Below, in pieces: positions 63,101-64,000 of a stretch of 64,000 nt of DNA. The stretch spans positions 19,213,248-19,277,247 of the forward strand of contig NC_083651.1 in NCBI RefSeq assembly GCF_963576545.1, written 5' to 3'. The notes under the pieces are model-generated. The model saw only the letters and a program-made list of their open reading frames with translations, was not told the origin of the DNA and did no database searches. Position numbers and translations under genes: made by a program. How positions within the stretch are numbered: the stretch's first letter is position 1; every line of letters starts with the position of its first letter. The DNA is from Limanda limanda (taxonomy: Eukaryota > Chordata > Actinopteri > Pleuronectiformes > Pleuronectidae).

Positions 63101-63289
63101 TGTTGTTCCAGAGGTTGTGTTAATTTGTATAAGATTATTGTGAGTTCTCGCTCTGTTATTGTTTAATTTAAATAATTGAATCGGACGGTAGACAGAGACA
63201 GTCTCTATGCGGTTGGGTGACTGATCCAGAGGGAGCGCAGAGAAGTGTTTAGCACTGCAGCTCTGCTTCCTGGTCCCAACTCTGGGTTG
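60197..63289 (-). CDS. LINE ORF2: AP endonuclease plus reverse transcriptase
   Basis: Open for 1030 codons from just after the TGA at 63290-63292 to the TAG at 60197-60199, with no stop or frameshift. The endonuclease begins at [12 protein letters not shown] (about 63075-63040), then [15 protein letters not shown] (about 62656-62639) and LSDHNLI. The RT has [36 protein letters not shown] (about 61140) and CYADDTQLY with the catalytic Asp pair at 61028-61033. It ends FLFYKAYS. The frame has no ATG before the endonuclease core: the first Met codon lies far downstream, in EYMPLIKN. So its translation start is not explained by a normal AUG. All key motifs are intact, suggesting a young copy. Confidence 0.9.
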   Translation of the reverse strand, partial: QPRVGTRKQSCSAKHFSALPLDQSPNRIETVSVYRPIQLFKLNNNRARTHNNLIQINTTSGTTQETKTFKCGLLNIRSLSSKAILVNELVSDYNIDLLSLTETWLHPDEYVSLNESTPPSHINSHVPRELGRGGGVAAIFNSSLSINPKPKLSYNSFECLVLNLPRQSRKHQQPIIFSVVYRAPGAYTEFLTEFPEFLSNLVLKTDKIIIVGDFNIHVDNNKDSLSVAFISILDSIGFSQCVHQPTHCCNHTLDLVLSYGVKIEHLTVLPRNPVLSDHNLITFDFSLSEYMPLIKNSFSRCLPDSAVAKFKEIIPITFKPVLSVDINNKFFKNPSSIEIDHFVESSADSLRLTLDSIAPLKKKCVKHSKLAPWYNSKTHELKQISRKLERKWRSSNSVENLLDWKSSVTEYKKALHKARAAYYSKLIEENKNNPRFLFSTVARLTESHTSTEPSIPRSLNSNIFMTFFNDKILTIRNKINHLLPSIGTNTLPTIEISETAENPSHYLDSFSLITRDQFTKIVSGSKPTTCILDPIPTKLLKEILPLIDNSLLNTINLSLSSGYVPQSFKIAVIKPLLKKPTLDPEVLANYRPISNLPFLSKILEKVVANQLCEFLQENNIYEDFQSGFRTNHSTETALAKVTNDLLIASDQGLVSVLVLLDLSAAFDTIDHQILLERLKQLINIKGTALNWFKSYFADRSQFVQINDESSVRTKVNHGVPQGSVLGPILFSLYMLPLGNIIRTHLVNFHCYADDTQLYLSIKPDQSNQLTKLRACLKDIKTWMTRNFLLLNSDKTEVIILGPKHLRDTLSNDIAALDDIALASNDTVRNLGVIFDPDLSFNSHLKVISRTAFFHLRNISKIRHVLSQKDAEKPVHAFVTSRLDYCNSLLSGSSSKSLKTLQLVQNAAARVLTRTKKREHISPVLASLHWLPVKSRIEFKILLLTFKALNDMAPLYLKEMLVPYQPTRALQSQNSGLLVVPKVSKSRVGARAFSHQAPLLWNNLSLSVREADTLCSFKSRLKTFLFYKAYS

Positions 63290-63775
63290 TCATGTGATAG
63301 ACTTAGTAATATTCTTAGATAAGAGAGCTGCTCCATCCCAAGTGGGATGAACGCCATCTCTCCTAACAAGACCAGGTTTCCTCCAAAAAGTTTGCCAATT
63401 ATCTATAAAGCCCACACCGTTTACAGGACACCACCTTGACAGCCAGCGGTTAAAAGACAACATGCGACTAAACATGTCATCACCTGTAGTGTTAGGGAGA
63501 GGGCCAGAGAAAATTACTGTGTCCGACATCGTTTTAGCAAAAGCACACACAGACTCAACATTAACTTTAGTGACCTCCGACATACGAAGCCGGGAGTCGT
63601 TGCTGCCGACGTGAATTACGATTTTACTGTATTTACGTTTAGTTTTAGCCAGCAGCTTCAATTTGGATTGGATGTCGCCGGCTCTGGCCCCCGGGATACA
63701 ATTGACTATGGCCGCTGGTGTCGCTAATCTCACGTTTCTGAGAACCGAGGAGGTGAAGTACTTAAATATCAGCAT
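63290..63775 (-). CDS. LINE ORF1 fragment: SGNH esterase-like domain
   Basis: 161 residues plus TGA. It shows the GDI block (GARAGDI), [13 protein letters not shown] (the Asn block of SGNH hydrolases), [18 protein letters not shown] and [12 protein letters not shown] (the catalytic Asp-His block). CR1/L2 LINE ORF1 proteins are known to carry such an esterase domain. The N-terminal GDS nucleophile block is absent: where it should be, the frame reads [11 protein letters not shown] and begins 17 residues before ATPA. It shares one reading frame with ORF2. The in-frame TAG at 63776-63778 closes it upstream, so this copy is truncated or broken there. Confidence 0.75.
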   Translation of the reverse strand: MLIFKYFTSSVLRNVRLATPAAIVNCIPGARAGDIQSKLKLLAKTKRKYSKIVIHVGSNDSRLRMSEVTKVNVESVCAFAKTMSDTVIFSGPLPNTTGDDMFSRMLSFNRWLSRWCPVNGVGFIDNWQTFWRKPGLVRRDGVHPTWDGAALLSKNITKSIT

Positions 63776-64000
63776 CTAATACGTAAAAACTCTTTTACAG
63801 GGCTCCACTTTACTTTACTTCTTTGTTGGGTTGACAAATACTACAGACCTGATGTCAGCCATCTTGTCTTTAACCTAATCTGCAAATTCATCAAATGCAG
63901 AAGACATGAGATGGTTGCTCTGGTCTGTAACAGGGGTAATAATGACATCAGTGGTGATAAAAAGCATTATGGGGTTTCTTATACAGTCCACATTTACTAT
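63776..64000. other. Right edge, unassigned
   Basis: No gene or repeat recognised. The - strand frame that carries the LINE ORFs has stops here (TAG 63776-63778 and a TAA about 36 bases further). Confidence 0.5.

Larger units (their letters stand above)
59378..63775 (-). mobile_element. Nearly intact L2/CR1-type LINE with esterase ORF1
   Basis: Oriented right to left. A 3' UTR (60196 down to 59400) follows the RT and ends GGCTATACAAATAAAACTTG then a TGAT repeat tail (+ strand ATCAATCAATCAATC at about 59382-59398). That tail is typical for this LINE group, which mobilises through short 3' microsatellite tails. ORF1 (SGNH esterase-like) and ORF2 (endonuclease-RT) are described separately. The 5' limit is uncertain: upstream of 63775 the frame is closed by TAG and no ORF1 sequence was recognised, so the copy is probably 5'-truncated. 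No target duplication was found by eye. Clade name is inference from domain order. Confidence 0.85.

Overview
The window is a piece of a teleost fish nuclear genome. Its genes have many exons with GT-AG introns. Its gaps hold many (CA)n, (GA)n and (TCTA)n microsatellites, fish-type dispersed repeats, and a LINE with a TGAT-repeat tail. No bacterial, organellar or viral gene was seen. Species cannot be fixed from the sequence alone; the repeats suggest a percomorph-type fish (inference).

Three protein genes lie head to tail on the + strand. (1) snx4, 3775-10981, 14 coding exons, 438 residues: an endosomal PX-BAR sorting nexin. (2) A CD99-family type I membrane glycoprotein, 15080-31444, 11 coding exons, 346 residues. 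It has a signal peptide, a very long acidic Ala/Pro/Glu-rich ectodomain, one membrane helix and a short tail. (3) A membrane-anchored arylsulfatase of the STS/ARSD/ARSE/ARSF/ARSH group, 36828-48129, 11 coding exons, 591 residues, with a complete active site. In each case the coding exons were joined by eye at GT/AG sites with matching phases. Each joined frame is open throughout and its length divides by three, which supports the models. CD99 and the ARS cluster are also close together in human Xp22.3/PAR1, so the second and third genes look like an old neighbourhood; human SNX4 is elsewhere (3q21).

Layout: 1-3.1 kb, gene-poor, with one weak orphan exon candidate; 3.15-3.66 kb, a repeat and a tandem duplication next to the snx4 promoter; 3.7-12.5 kb, snx4 and its 3' UTR; 12.5-14.7 kb, intergenic with a dispersed repeat; 14.7-34.3 kb, the CD99-like gene and probable long 3' UTR; 34.3-36.75 kb, intergenic repeats; 36.75-48.7 kb, the arylsulfatase, whose introns hold a LINE fragment, a solo-LTR-like element and several short repeats; 48.7-59.4 kb, a gene-free stretch with microsatellites and a purine-rich block; 59.4-63.8 kb, a nearly intact L2/CR1-type LINE on the - strand.

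The three host genes do not form a pathway. The observations most worth a second look are: the LINE, whose ORF1 and ORF2 share one frame and are separated by a single TGA with no Met codon before the conserved endonuclease start; the CD99-like ectodomain, which seems built from a duplicated two-exon module plus an internal minisatellite and phase-1 micro-exons with NAGNAG acceptors; the 102-unit AC repeat that starts 16 bases inside snx4 intron 7; and the arylsulfatase uORF whose stop overlaps the main start as ATGA.
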